Positions 1-11,634 are shown, counted from the first letter of the stretch. The stretch: 64,000 nt of DNA from Atriophallophorus winterbourni (GCA_013407085.1 JACCGJ010018222.1:1-64000), one strand, 5' to 3'. Notes: generated by a model from the sequence alone, not told the origin. Numbers and translations are program-made.

Positions 1-609
1 TCAAAGTCCCATCACATGTCATGCGCAAGTGTAAATCGCAAAACGTACATTTAGCATGAGCACTATCACCGTTAACCGGGTCAAAGCACTTGGGGCAGAG
101 GTCAACTTGTTTTCATTTGGGTGTCGAGACAAATAACCCCGCAGTCACAGCTTGATCACCTGTGTGTTGACCTGACGTGCTACATCGAAGAAATTCCAGA
201 ACACGTTTCAGGCTGTGATTAGCACGAGAAAAATACTTTGGATGTATCCAGTTAGCGGGCATGAGTTGCTTGCCTTCCATATTTCATTTGTGTCAAATCA
301 TCCAGCATTATCTATAATTTAAATAATCATGAATTATTCTATCTTAATCCAATCATTTTTCTTGCAAGAAACTGATTGTTTCCAAAATGTATCATTAGAT
401 TTTCCAATATAAGGTGCTCAAGAAATTTAGGTAACAGAGTAACGGGTAATTAAGAGAGTACGATAGGACTAACGCCATCTGCCATTGTTTGTTATTTTTC
501 AGGTATGTGAGTGGCTTGCGTAGCAAGTTCGCACATTGCTTTAATATGAAAGTGATTTTTGGTCGACCATGAAAGATTGATTCATTTCTGCAAAAGGTCA
601 GTTTAGATA
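1..609. other. Non-coding AT-rich sequence
   Basis: I see no coding region or recognisable repeat. The short open frames are random in composition and have no family features. Confidence 0.6.
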
Positions 610-1250
610 ACTGCATTTATATTGTTTCAATTTAATGAAACACTTGACTATGATATATCCAAATTCTACCTATTTAAATAGCTAACACAATTGAGTTTAT
701 TTCAATTAAGTTTGCACTGTACAATAAATGACTAACTAGCCTCAGGAGTGTCCTGAAATTCTTTCGATGGAAAACTGCAAAATTGCCAAAACGTTTTTTC
801 CTTTTTGTACAACTGAAATCTTGGACGATCAAGACGCCAAAAGCTTATCCGGATTGTATCTAGGGAGAACCGTTTTATAACCGATGCTGTAACAATATTG
901 AGCAATATCTCTTCAACAAGACGTTCATAGGTCAGCAGAATTAGAATCGTTTATATAAAACAGAAAACTCTAGAATGTAATTTGTTTTCGGGATGAGGCT
1001 GAAAAATGAGTAATAAAAGCTTTTGAAGCAATAGAGCATAGTAACCATGGAATAACATACTACAGTTGCACTGCATACCCTACTCGATACTGGAAACAAT
1101 ACTGAATCTTGTAAGTTCTTCTAGAATACGGTTCCAGAGGTTTACCACCCTGAGGCTGTCAAAGTGTTTCATGCGGTCTAGCAGAAATAAATTCTTATCA
1201 ATTTAAATTGAATGGACTTTGGAGCCCATCTCACGATTAAAGGCAATGAA
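610..1250 (-). mobile_element. Decayed 3' end of a CR1-type LINE (family A)
   Basis: On the minus strand this holds the last part of a CR1 RT ORF (the region ending in the FWN-like motif, about 1,090-1,200) followed by its 3' UTR and a remnant of the AACTG-type tail near 690-720. It aligns along its length with 12,880-13,460 in the same orientation and with 23,680-24,280 inverted. No open frame survives. Confidence 0.55.
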
Positions 1251-2039
1251 GTAGTTTTGATTGAATAATACCAGATGGACGCATATCAACGTTACATTTA
1301 CTTCACTCATGGCAATCGTTTCCATTTAATTTGAGATGGTTTTTAGGGTTCCCTCATGCTCAATAGCAATGAATGAAACGTGGCTAATGCTTCAGCTGTC
1401 TCTGTTGCAGCTGTTGTTGGTACAGCAGACCTGATCAATAACGCAACTCCAGTTTTCATCGCAATTTCATCACTAACAATATAATAGAGAATCTTCGGTT
1501 CAACTCAATCAATCGTGATATCCGTTTTTGGTAGTATATATTGCCTTATATGACAGATTTAGTTACTTGGTTTCTCATTTTCTGATTATGGGTTTTGTGG
1601 ATGCACTCTCTCAGCAATCGTTCGTACCTTGAGCTAAATACGATTTTGGCTTCTTAGTTACATTTCAAGGTTTTTCATTGAGTTCTCGAGGATAAATTTA
1701 AAGCTAACTATGATTGAATTCTTGACTTGAGATAATAAACATAACCCAAACTCATGTACTTTATTGGTTTCAGCTTAGAAGTTAAATGCGTGTTAAAGGA
1801 ATTAATGGAATACATACTGTTGATCAGTATAAATGTTTTACATTTGGTTTTGCAGCTTGAAAAAGATGGTCAAACTAGATGACAATGTGATCAATTATTC
1901 CCAGCGGACGTTTTTAAGCAAGGTTATCCATATCCTCTTTATTGCTTGTAGAACAAAATCTAGGAGTATTTATATACATTTGTTTCTCTGTATTGGGTAA
2001 TACATGGAATGTTGGTATATATAGGAATATTGTTCAACA
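1251..2039. other. Non-coding sequence, no recognised element
   Basis: AT-rich and without supportable genes. It may include internal gypsy sequence too decayed to read. Confidence 0.5.
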
Positions 2040-2087
2040 GGTCCAACAATCTGCTCTGCAGATTGAGTTAGTTGAACTCACCAACAA

Positions 2088-2894
2088 TTGAATCGGGAAG
2101 TAACCATTCGAATTCTTTCGAGTCGGACGACGGCTCACCATCCAGCCGCGAACGGCCTCGTTGAACGATTTCACCGTCAATTGAAGGCTGCGCTCGTCGC
2201 TACCGAATCCAGCGCATCCTGGGTTGACAAACTGTCACTGGTTCTGCACGTCATCCGCAATACCGCAAAAGAGGACATCGGTTGCACATCAGCCGATATG
2301 GTTTACGGAACTGCCGAACTGCTGACCGACTCCACACCCCTGACTGCGATTGAAACAGCTCCGTATGTCTTCCGGCTCCGAGCCTTCATGCGAGAAATAT
2401 GTGCTCCGCCTACACGTGTAACTTCTCGTACAAGTCACGTCAACAATTATCTTCTTTCGTGCCCGTACGTATTAACGCGCGTAGACCGTGTAAAACAGCC
2501 CCTCGAAGCACCATACGACGGCCCATTCAAAGTCATCTCCAGCAGTGCCAAGTACTTCGTCATTGAACGCAACGGCCGCCCGGATTCAGTCAGCATCGAC
2601 CAATTGAAGCTCGCGTAGATGGAATCGAATACAGACCGAGGACCCCCTACGACTGTGACTATACCTTCACAGGCAGTCCCCTTTGTTTATTTTCACTTGT
2701 CTCCCTTTTTGTCGACTCCAGATACGCATTCGATGCGCGAGGACTTGAGCATTTTATCACCGTCCACGCCAGCAACACAACCCATGATGGAAACCCCGCT
2801 GCATTCACGGACAGCGGTGACAATCGACGACACGGACACCCCGCGCACACGCACTGGCCGTACCGTGACAAGACCCCGTCGGTACACACCGTAG
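2088..2894 (+). pseudogene. Ty3/gypsy integrase C-terminal fragment
   Basis: The frame 2,088-2,618 encodes the end of a gypsy-type integrase. The hallmark HHPAANGLVERFHRQLKAAL stretch near residue 17 contains the catalytic Glu, and the C-terminal YDGPFKVI domain lies near residue 143. After a TAG at 2,616 the same frame runs open to 2,891 as a Ser/Thr/Pro-rich tail, as is common at the end of gypsy Pol. Gag, protease, RT, RNase H and the first two catalytic Asp residues of integrase are missing upstream, so this is a 5'-truncated element. It would act in cDNA integration in the nucleus, but this copy cannot. The G9 tract just downstream fits a polypurine tract. The family call is secure; the exact left boundary, about 2,040-2,090, is not. 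Confidence 0.85.
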
Positions 2895-2929
2895 ATGGAT
2901 GTCGAGGAAGGCTAAACAGCCACCGATCT

Positions 2930-2944
2930 AGGGGGGGGGAGTTA
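2930..2944 (+). other. Polypurine tract of gypsy element
   Basis: A run of nine G followed by AG lies 35 bases after the last stop of the gypsy frame and just before a TG that could open the LTR. This is the expected plus-strand primer position. Confidence 0.6.
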
Positions 2945-3240
2945 TGTAGGAATTATTCCCAATTGATACAATTCCTTAATAGTTTCAAAAGTAAGTTTAT
3001 TTTCATGAACGTTTTCCATCATGATGCCGTGTGTCGTTTTGTTTAAATCAACTGAACACACACTTGCGCTTCCTACAGCGTGAACGTCTGATAACTTAGC
3101 TGGTGCCGAACAACTTATTTATTGTTTCAGATTACTGACCCAGAATATTTCTTCCCTTTTCGCTAATTCACTGCTTGTTCTATCTACGACGAGCAATTAT
3201 CCCGCTGAAGAAATAACACGGGTCGAATACATTGTTAGCA
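2945..3240 (+). repeat. Probable 3' LTR of gypsy element (right edge uncertain)
   Basis: It begins TGTAGGAATT directly after the polypurine tract. It starts with a short dyad (AGGAATT...AATTCCT). There is no 5' LTR in the window to compare, so the right edge near 3,240 is a guess. Confidence 0.4.
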
Positions 3241-3411
3241 ATGATCCGAGTGGACCACACAAGGATTTCGTAAGTCTGTTGTTGACATAGTGTATTCTTC
3301 TCTTGCATAACTATAATTATATATATTTATACATAATTTCATACGCTTATAATAATTCACAACTCTTATAACAATTCTCATCAACGTAACGCTCGGCTTA
3401 TCACCTACATA

Positions 3412-3530
3412 GGTTCGAGTCTCGGTGGCGCAATTATTTTCTGAAAATTATTCGTCATCGGATTGGAGACACATCATTTTTTCCAAATAGGATTTTCTAA
3501 CTTTCATCTGTCTTATCTTAATTTTGATTT
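3412..3530 (+). mobile_element. tRNA-derived SINE, 3' part
   Basis: It starts at a box-B-like GTTCGAGTCTC and continues through GGTGGCGCAATTATTTTC. The stretch matches, inverted, the 3' part of the SINE at 3,870-4,080, including the shared ATTATTCGTCATCGGATT segment. The 5' part with box A is missing. Confidence 0.5.
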
Positions 3531-3786
3531 ATTCCAAAGCAATCTCCCTCTCCCATTTTATCCGCTCCCTTGATTCCCTTTTCATTTCCATTTCGTTGAG
3601 TTCTGCATCTGCTGGTTCCACGAAACGGTGCACGAATGGTTGCAGAGATTGAGAAAAGGAACTCTGGGGAGAGGCATTATTGAGAGTGTCATTAGGGAAC
3701 GTATCAAAAAATGGATCCAGCTCATCAGAGCTGGAACTTTCCTTGAGCACTGCAACCGCTATAACTCCTAGTTTGTTAGTAGGCAT
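3529..3786 (-). CDS. Hypothetical 85-residue acidic/charged ORF, probably a fragment
   Basis: I do not recognise a family. The N-terminal half is Ser/Asp-rich (ESSSSDELDPFFD) and the C-terminal 25 residues are Glu/Arg/Lys-rich and coiled-coil-like. Composition is more protein-like than most short frames here. It lies between two SINE pieces in inverted orientation and starts next to a TTTA microsatellite, so it is more likely a fragment of a larger transposon or host protein than a gene. No promoter or splice signal could be assigned. Confidence 0.2.
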   Translation of the reverse strand: MPTNKLGVIAVAVLKESSSSDELDPFFDTFPNDTLNNASPQSSFSQSLQPFVHRFVEPADAELNEMEMKRESRERIKWEREIALE

Positions 3787-3813
3787 TTATTTTATTTATT
3801 TATTTATTTTTAA
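3787..3813. repeat. (TTTA)n microsatellite
   Basis: A short run of TTTA units with one interruption. Confidence 0.7.
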
Positions 3814-3869
3814 TAAAAATTATCAGCCAGTGGTTTGTTTGAACGTCTGTCGCTTTGGACAAAATTGAA

Positions 3870-4080
3870 ATTGATATAAGGGATATAGAAGTTAGACAAC
3901 GCTATTTGGAAGAAAAGATGCGTCTTAAATCCGATGACGAATTATTTACAAAAAATAATTTCGCCACCGGGACTCGAACCTGGACCTCACGACTGCGAGG
4001 GTAGTGGTTTTAACTTCTACCGGCGACGAGGGCTGACAAATCCTGTTTTCTCGAGCGATCAACCACTCAACTAGAGGACA
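3870..4080 (-). mobile_element. tRNA-derived SINE
   Basis: Read on the minus strand it has a box-A-like TAGTTGAGTGGTTGA (4,059-4,073) and a perfect box B GGTTCGAGTCC (3,970-3,980), followed by a tail shared with 3,412-3,530. The boxes are about 80 bases apart and no acceptor stem pairs, so it is not a tRNA gene. It is a pol III-type SINE. Confidence 0.6.
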
Positions 4081-4084
4081 TACA

Positions 4085-4795
4085 TTGAAGCTCGCGAAAA
4101 ACCACAGCCGTCTGAATCATAGGAAACACTTTTTCAGTGAAAGAGTGGTAACCTTCTGGAACAAGCTGCCTGAGAAACTAATAGCTTGCACATCAATAGG
4201 TGCATTCAAAAGGGGTTTAGATGCCTTGTGGCTTGGGCTTTTCTGAGACTTTTTCCCGTGAATTTGCAGGTTGTCTTTCGTCAGAATTGTCCATTTTTGT
4301 TCATTTTGAAATTATATGGTCTTGACCACAATTTAAAATAAACAAAAAATCCTGTTATATGATGCCTCGTTCTAAATGTCATGTTTTAAATGTAGGCACC
4401 AATTTTCCATAGCTAACCTCTCACCGGCTTGGTGAAGAGAAACCCTTTCCGTTTTTCTCAGTCGCAGCTACAAATTCTGGGACCAAAAGACGGCTTGGAA
4501 AACATCGGACGTACATTCGCATACGACGAGAATACGAGAGAAAAGTTAACCAACTTTGGCAGGGGTGGGCGCTCCTTTGAAGCTTTTCACAGACGGAAAT
4601 TCTGGACGCTCGATTGGCTCATCCCTTGGCGGCGCGATCTTCGAGGATATCCAAATCACAATACGAAAGAACGTTTTCGCAGTTGTGGTTGCTTCTCTTC
4701 AGCTTTCCACCGAAAGAAATTCTGGACGCTTGATTGGCTCGTTAGCCACATACTGTCCTGTGCAAACTGAACTGAACTGAACTGAACTGAAATAA
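4085..4795 (+). mobile_element. CR1 family A: RT C-terminus, 3' UTR and pentamer tail
   Basis: Bases 4,085-4,260 encode the typical CR1 C-terminal end with a VVTFWNKLPEKL motif and a stop after LGLF. The 3' UTR follows. It contains an internal direct repeat of about 115 bp (the segment with AAATTCTGGACGCTCGATTGG at about 4,600 recurs at about 4,720). It ends in a perfect tail of AACTG units at 4,765-4,790. The apparent frame 4,429-4,770 is this UTR and is not a gene. Confidence 0.75.
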
Positions 4796-5279
4796 AATTT
4801 CTTTCAAATTATGTAAAGATTAACGAATGGCAAGGATGCGAGAAACAAATGGAGAACAGAAATGGAAGGTAATTATGGAAAAATTGGTGCGAATTGTAAT
4901 GAAGTTGTCATAAAAAAATTGATAAAAAAATTATATATGCATAAAATCATGTTTTCACCGAAAGGTTAGTTAAGAAGATTAAAAAGTTGACATAAATCCA
5001 TCGGGATAAAAAATCTAAAAAAATGTGGGGGATGAGAGTGGGTGTGGCTAATTACAGGGAGTAGGCAGTAGGGTGCTGTGCTTCAATACTCTTGAAGAAT
5101 TGTCGACGAATCAAACCAAAATTTGTTCATTAGCCGGATTTTCGTTATCTGCAGGAGAATGAATCGTATACGGAACAAATCTCAGGCGGATAGATTTCGA
5201 GCCAATTACAGTGATGGTTCGTTATTCGAAGGCACTGGAATATAATGAAAGATTTTCTCTTCACAAGCACGGTGAGAGG
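4796..5279. other. Non-coding AT-rich sequence
   Basis: I see no gene; A-rich runs dominate. Flanked by CR1 3' ends on both sides. Confidence 0.5.
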
Positions 5280-5399
5280 TCATCAAAATGAAATAATACA
5301 TCATTCAATAAATAAGAATGTACATTAAATAACATAATGTTTTTTTTAGTTTTTATACGTTTTTTTCAACTCAAGCATAGTGATCATGGGATGTAATCA

Positions 5400-8300
5400 G
5401 AAAAAAACTCACCCCAGTCACGGTCTAAATCCTGCTTGAAGGTTGAGACGGAACTACAGGGAATAAGTTCTTTAGGGAGCTTGTTCCAGAAGTTGACCAC
5501 CCTGAAGCTGAAAACGTCTTTCCTAGAATCTAGTCGACATCATTACATAGCAAGCTTGAGTGCGTGTCCGCGAGTGCCCAGCTTAGGATTAACGCCGCTC
5601 AAACCCTTTTAGATCTTAAAGATTTCAATCAAATCACCTCTCAAACGACGATGCTTGAGAGAGAAAACACCCAGAGCTGATAGACGATCAGCATAACGTT
5701 TCCCACACTGACACTCAATCATGCTTGTTGCTAGTCGCTGGACGCTTCCAATTCGAATGGTATTCTTTTGGTAGTAAGGACACCACGCCTGGACGCAATA
5801 TTCCAAATTTGTGCCTGACTAACGCTTTGTAAAGTGGCAGGAACACGTCGGGAATTCTCCCGGAAAGCACCGACTTCAACCGAAAGAGCACATTGCGTGC
5901 ACGTTGCGCTGCAACAGCGCATTGGTCCTCCCATTTAAAGTCAGCTCTAACTAGAACACCCAAGTATTTACCCCCCCGAGTGGCTTCAACGCTAATGTGA
6001 GTACCTGAAACCTGGACTGTTATCTTGGCGACCAAAGCAGACAAGAGTTGGCACTTATTGTGGTTCAGTGGGAGGTCCCACAGTATGGACCAGTCAACGA
6101 CCCGCTCGAAGTCGTGGAACAGATTATCTTCATTTGTTGAACCCATGAACTTCACGTCATCCGCAAAAATGGAACACGGGCACTCCAAGATAGGCGACAA
6201 GCCATCGATAAAAATCAGAAAGAGCAGCGGACCTAGCACAGACCCGGAGGCACCCCACTTATCACCTCCGTTTGGATGGACAACGTAGATCCTACTCGTA
6301 CTCTAAAGGTCCTACCTGTCAGGAATGATTTTATCGAAGCAAGTAAACTATGCCTCTTGCTGCCAGCTCAGTTTCTAAAAATCTGTGGCTGACGGAGTCG
6401 AAAGCCTTGCTAAAATACAGGTAGAGCGCCTCGACCGGCTTCCATCCATCCAACCTTTTCGTAGCAATATTGAGGAAACTCAAGAGGTTAGTCAGACAAG
6501 ACCTTCCTTCCAGGAATCCATATTGAGCTACACTAAGTAGAGAATGCTGGTAGAGATGCTAGCAGATTTTGTCGCGTATAAGTCTTTCAAATACTTTCGA
6601 GACGATGCTGGTCAGGCTGACTGGTTTATAGTTATCAAGAATCGACCTGCATCCACCTTTATGTATTGGTACTACTATGGCTTCTTTTCACTCCCGAGGA
6701 ACCATTGCCGAGTGCAAACATGAATTGAAGAGCTTACATAGTTGTTATGCAAGCACTGGGGCGAGATGTTTCAGCATAATTGAGTGGATGCCATCCGATC
6801 AATCAGAATTATTAGCGGGAAAATGAATGAGAGCTCCATACACCCCCACCTCATTGAAGCACAAATCATCTAGTGCAGGGACACCAGATGGAAAGTCAAG
6901 CAACTCAGACGGAGTGTGTAAAGAATTATCCCTTCGCTGAAAGCGACTGAAAAAATATCAGACGACTGTCACCTTAGCTAGGTCACTATTAACTACTTTT
7001 CAGGCTGGTGCTTATTCACGCCTTGCAGTGGAGCATGTAGGTCTCGTAGCCCGTTGAGACATTTGCAAATTCTGTCCCAGTTTTCAGTTAAACTAGAATC
7101 AATCGAAAACAGAAGGTAAGAATTTGATTACTGTAAAAGTAGGCCCCAATCAACGCGCCTGAAATCACGTCTAAGGCGCGCATGTGGTTTGTGAAAACGC
7201 AACCCCGCTTCGAAGCCTAACAAAACGTGGTCGCTTTTGCCTAGAGGGGGTAGGAATTCGAAATTCTCGACAGTTTCTTGGTTAGACGACAGCACCAAGT
7301 CAAGGGTGGATGGAGTGCATCCATCGCGGAACCTGGTTAGCTCGTTCACGTGCTGATGTAATCCATGATAGTGGATCCAATCGAGAAAAGATGCGGATTG
7401 AATACCTCTGATGGAGCTGACCAGTCTATGTCTGGGAGATTAAAATCACCGAGAATGAGTACTCATGGGGATGATTGAAACAAAACGTCAAGCGTCTCAA
7501 GCAGTTTAGTAATTTCTCCAGGTTTGCACAGGGTGTGACGTATACACAAGCAATCGCCCGTGCTGACTTGTAGCAAGTCAGGACACCAGTAAGAACTTGG
7601 AAATTTCCACTAGCGAGAGATAACCCTGGGCCCGTATTGTGCAGTCCATATTCAAGGAAAAAAGTCATGCCTCCGCCTCTTTCATCGCCAGGTCTATCGC
7701 ATCTGATGACAAAATACTGTTCGCTGATACCAGTTGGCACAACATCAACCGCAGACAGCCAGGTCTCAGACAGCGATATAATCCCCGGGTGTATTTCGGC
7801 TACACGAAAAGAAAGTTAAGTCCACTTATTTCTTATGCTGCACACATTAGCGTACAACACAGTGTCACTGAATACGAGCGCTTCTAAGCTCAGTCCTGCT
7901 TCGCGCTCCGTCGAAGTACCCGGGGAAGCCGCACATTTTTTGGCGTACTACTTAATGAAGGAGAAGCAATATCGTTTGCATTTTGCACGACGGTAATGGA
8001 ACGTTGCCTAACTATTGAGCCCTCATTTATAACATAGAGCTGCCACTAGAAGGGCTTGCCTGACTTCCTTCTCCATTCAAGCTTAGCAGATCATTATCGT
8101 GCGCAACTAATAGCAAGATCCTAGGTGATGCACAATCCGGTACGATCGTTGTTGAAGCAGGGGCGTTTGGATTCGCTTCAGGCTGATGGGGAGCGCATGA
8201 TCCTACAGCTAAGTTAATCCCGGTCGGTGCTACAGGGTACTGTCGCTTATTAAAAGGGTGGTTGTCAGCCTTCACTTGGGGTTTGTCTAAAGTGGCGTTA

Positions 8301-8470
8301 GTTATGTGTTCCGCCTTAGACAAAAACACATCGCAATCTGCCTAAAATTTTGACTCGACTAGGATCGGTCGAGGCCGGTTGTCCATCTTCCATCTACGCA
8401 CACGATGAACTCGCACCGTGGGAGTAGACGGCTTCAGCCAAAACATGCAAAATAGATCGTAGATACACCT
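5400..8470 (-). pseudogene. CR1-type LINE (family A), ORF1 end + ORF2, 5'-truncated and broken
   Basis: Reading leftwards, 8,470-8,027 encodes the end of ORF1 or a linker (RPRPILVESKF, then FLSKAEHI). Bases 7,970-7,100 encode the AP-type endonuclease, and its LDLVLSS and SDHVLLGFE motifs are readable at 7,160-7,300. Bases about 6,990-5,450 encode RT. FSKAFDSVSHRFL is visible near 6,390, the catalytic FADDV near 6,165, and the thumb/C-terminal region at 5,609-5,930. The C-terminal end near 5,450-5,530 matches the FWNKLP region of other family A copies. Multiple stops and frameshifts interrupt the frame, so the copy is dead. Length is about 3.1 kb, with ORF1 mostly missing. It was probably inserted beside the older copy at 8,455-9,010. 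Confidence 0.8.
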
Positions 8471-9010
8471 GCAGTCCAAATCTCGTAGAGATCTATGGAC
8501 TTCAGGCGTGCAGCGACAGGTTTCCCTCACTGATCCCCTATAATACGAGTTGCGAGACGCTGTGCGCTTTCTTGAAGTGAGGGCACCACTTCTGGACACA
8601 ATATTCTAAATGCGGCCGAACTATGCCTAGTAAAAGGGCAGGAATACATAAGGTCTTCTGCTGGATAACACGGATCTCAGTCGAAAAAGCACTTTGCGAG
8701 CACTTTGAGCAGCAAAAGCGCATTTCTCCTCCCATTTGAAGTCAGTCCTATGTAGCACTCCGAAATCATTAACACGCCTTGTGGCCTTAACATTAAGAGA
8801 ATTACCCGACACCTGGACTGAAATCTTATCAACCAGAGCTGCCAAGAATTTGCTCTTCTATAGGTTCAGTGGGAGGTCCCACTTGTATGACCGGTTTGTG
8901 ATCAGTTCAAGGTCATGCATCAGAGTATCTTCATCCGTTGATCCCATGAATTTCACATCATCTGCGAAAATGAAGCATAAGCACTCCAATGCATCGACGA
9001 AGGATACAGT
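8455..9010 (-). pseudogene. CR1 family A RT C-terminal fragment
   Basis: The minus strand repeats the RT thumb/C-terminal region of the neighbouring element, with motifs VSGNSLNVKATRR, DFKWEEKCAFAAQ and LEYCVQKWCPHFKK. It abuts the 5' end of the 5,400-8,470 copy, so two copies of one family lie head to tail. The reading frame is broken. Confidence 0.75.
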
Positions 9011-9480
9011 TTATGATATCTGGTACAAAATTACACGGTGCTAAATGGACTAACATTCAAATCCATATTGCGAAGAAATGTCATAAAATTTGCGAAATTC
9101 AGTTGATGTGACGTACAGGGTTTGAAATCCATGGAGCAGAATGCACGTGGTTAAAAATACTGAAGGTCAAACAATTTGAATGGTGGTGCTCTATCTATGC
9201 AGACATTTTTCCAGAAATCAAAATTTCGCAGAATCTTCGTGATTTATCGTGTCGAACGTATTCGAATTTCTGTGTTATCAAGCGTGACAGAAACTGTTTT
9301 CTTTGTATGTTGCAAATAGATTCATTTGATTTTAACGATTCTAAAACTGCCTAATGTTGCAGTGACAAAGAGACAAGCGTTCCCGAATGTTTTGAGAGGC
9401 ATTAAGTGGTGATACACTGTGGAATCTTTGTACACGGCTACGGATTCTTCAAATCTTTAAGCCTGGGACGTCGCACACAA
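9011..9480. repeat. Unclassified repeat R, copy 1
   Basis: It shares extended similarity with 20,930-21,420 in the same orientation and with 13,750-14,160 inverted, for example the segment around TTTTTCCAGAAATC. There is no coding capacity. Confidence 0.6.
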
Positions 9481-10019
9481 TCATGAAAACCTACATGCTT
9501 AGGCTCATATTAATTAACCATCGTGTAAAAAAACTCGCAAGTACATAAAAGAAACTAATTTACGAAAAAACAATGTCTATGCCATCAACCAGTTTTAACA
9601 ACCGTTTAAAGTGTTGTGACAATTCCATACGAAATAATATATAATACAAAATCATTTTTTCCTTATAACGCGGATAGAAGTTTCATGCATACACTAAGCG
9701 GTATACCAAAATCATTATTCCATTTATAAATATCGCGTTCATTTTACTACATCAGAGTCTCCTTCCTTTGGAATCCGTATTCAGTTTTGATAAAATCACA
9801 ATACAGCAAAAGCAACGTCATTCTAATTTCTGTTCTTCCGATGTGATAGAAAGTTTTGAATAATCACTTAAAGTGAATGCTAGTTAAGCATCTTACTTTT
9901 CAAAGTAATTCAGAGTAATTCAAAGTTTTAATGGTCCGAAAAGTAAAAACTTTACGGTAACCACAACAATATATTAATACGTGTGCAGCAGCTGTGCGGG
10001 ATTAAGCCACCCAAATATT
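9481..10019. other. Non-coding sequence
   Basis: AT-rich. I see nothing recognisable. Confidence 0.5.
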
Positions 10020-10598
10020 ACCGTTTGTATATATTATTTTTCATTTGTTGAAGGTTTTATTTTTTATTGTCTAGATGATGAAAGAAATCATGGGAAACAA
10101 GCAGCTTTGCGTCGCAAAGCATCCCCTAGCCTTCAGTTCATGTGATTTTCATTAATTAACAGTGGAGTTAAAATACAAAGCATAAAAATGTCATTATCCA
10201 CCCATGTTGCTTCCATTGTATCCAGAGTATATATACCATTCATTAGATCATTCATAGTTGAGATTATCTGGTTTCATTTGTCGCGTTCGAAATAAATTCA
10301 GGTAATTTTAAACATCAATGTTTTCGTGTTATATAATTGAACGAATCATTTTGTGTATCATCAGCTCTATCCAATCAATTGATTAAATAGCGAAATAATG
10401 GTGATGTAGAAAATGTCAAACATAAAATTATCTCTCAGATATAAATGAACAATATATTCCATTCTAGCCGGAACATCCTCGTTATTCCACGTATTTTGGT
10501 TATTTACATAAGGAATCGATGAAAATAGTGATAGAAAGGAAATTCGACACATTGAAGTTATAGGCTGACATCTCGGCAGTTCATTTATTTATACCTAA

Positions 10599-10601
<3 letters not shown>

Positions 10602-10646
<45 letters not shown>
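10602..10646. repeat. (TA)n microsatellite
   Basis: An uninterrupted run of about 22 TA units, about 380 bp upstream of the lectin-like gene. The right arm has only a short ATATAT stretch at the matching place (about 26,980). Confidence 0.95.
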
Positions 10647-10649
<3 letters not shown>

Positions 10650-11011
10650 GTTGTCATTGCATCTTTCGCTTTGAAGCGTTTAAGACGGACATTTCTGGTC
10701 AAGTGGGATGGTGCTGGTTAATTAGTTAATGCTACCGGAGGGTCAAAAATTCGCATGAATCGAGCGAGACCAAATGGTCCTAATTGGTTTATTCACAAAT
10801 AAAGAAGAAGATTTATTTTTTATCCGCAAAATGTGAACAGTCTTCAACATAGTCTCACAGATTATGATTATCATCGTTTGCAGTTTATTCATATTCAGTA
10901 AGAACTAGAAGAAATTTAAAAAGGATCTCATTTAAAAATTAGAAAATAGTCATCATCTGCATGGAAACTTTGTGTGTGTTATTCCGGTTCACTTATTTAA
11001 AATTCAATTCT

Positions 11012-11022
11012 CAGGGTAGCAA
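11012..11022 (+). other. Possible 3' splice acceptor before the lectin-like start codon
   Basis: A pyrimidine/AT-rich stretch ending CAG (about 11,003-11,014) precedes GGTAGCAA and the ATG. The same CAG and GGTAGCAAATG are kept in the diverged right-arm copy. It could be a cis intron acceptor or a spliced-leader acceptor; the sequence cannot decide. Confidence 0.35.
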
Positions 11023-11634
11023 ATGATGCACATCCTTCTGACTTTGATTCTGGCGCTGCGAATCATTGATGCCATGAAGTGTCCACACGATAATTTCTTC
11101 AAAGTGGATAACATATGCTTCTTGCAGCTAGCGCGAGCTAACCAATTTTGTGACGCCAATCTTCGATGTTTAAAAACTGGAGAGAAATTGGGGGTGAAAC
11201 TTGTAATTCCCGGGTATGAGAAAGCTTTGAAATTGTACAAAACATTTTCATTGCATGGGAAAATATGGACTACGTTAGCGCGGGTTTTAGACACCAAACA
11301 AGATATTGCTCAAAATTGGAGAGACGGTGATCAGGATGACAAAGCAATCCCATCGAATTCGATCAAGTGGTCAACTGGGGAGCCCAGAAAATTTATGCCA
11401 ATCGCGTTGATGGACTCCGGATCGGGCGAATGGTACTCTTCCACGCTTCAGTCGAATCAGATGACATCGGTGTATTGTGAATTGGTTGAAGATGAAGAAG
11501 CATCATCTCACCGTTACAAGTTTGCTCCGGTAAAGTCGTTTGATGTGAAAGACATTTTCAACCACGACGCTGCATTTGACGGGTGTTGGATTGACTTTCA
11601 AGTTGCATCACGTATTTCTTGTGCTATGCAGTGA
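11023..11634 (+). CDS. Secreted C-type-lectin-like domain protein, 203 residues
   Basis: A single uninterrupted frame. Residues 1-17 form a clear signal peptide (hydrophobic LLTLILAL core, cleavage likely after Ala17). The mature part has seven Cys (20, 32, 43, 49, 152, 188, 200). The central region carries late CTLD hallmarks: an SIKWSTGEP motif with GEP at 119-121, then GEWYSS around 135-140, then VYCELVE with Cys152. The canonical EPN calcium and sugar triad reads EPR, and the usual WND is absent, so calcium-dependent sugar binding is unlikely. About 45 extra C-terminal residues with a Cys188/Cys200 pair follow the fold. An AATAAA signal lies at 11,691. The start is the first of two adjacent ATGs. 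A diverged copy lies at 25,976-26,588 in the inverted arm. Function is unknown; extracellular action is inferred from the signal peptide. Confidence 0.75.
   Translation: MMHILLTLILALRIIDAMKCPHDNFFKVDNICFLQLARANQFCDANLRCLKTGEKLGVKLVIPGYEKALKLYKTFSLHGKIWTTLARVLDTKQDIAQNWRDGDQDDKAIPSNSIKWSTGEPRKFMPIALMDSGSGEWYSSTLQSNQMTSVYCELVEDEEASSHRYKFAPVKSFDVKDIFNHDAAFDGCWIDFQVASRISCAMQ

Noticed and set aside
3960..4080. A tRNA gene on the minus strand
   Set aside because: Box A and B are present, but the spacing is too long and no acceptor stem forms. A SINE explains it better.
4429..4780. Open frames of 113 and 74 codons
   Set aside because: They lie in the 3' UTR of a CR1 copy and translate an internal direct repeat. 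No protein family.
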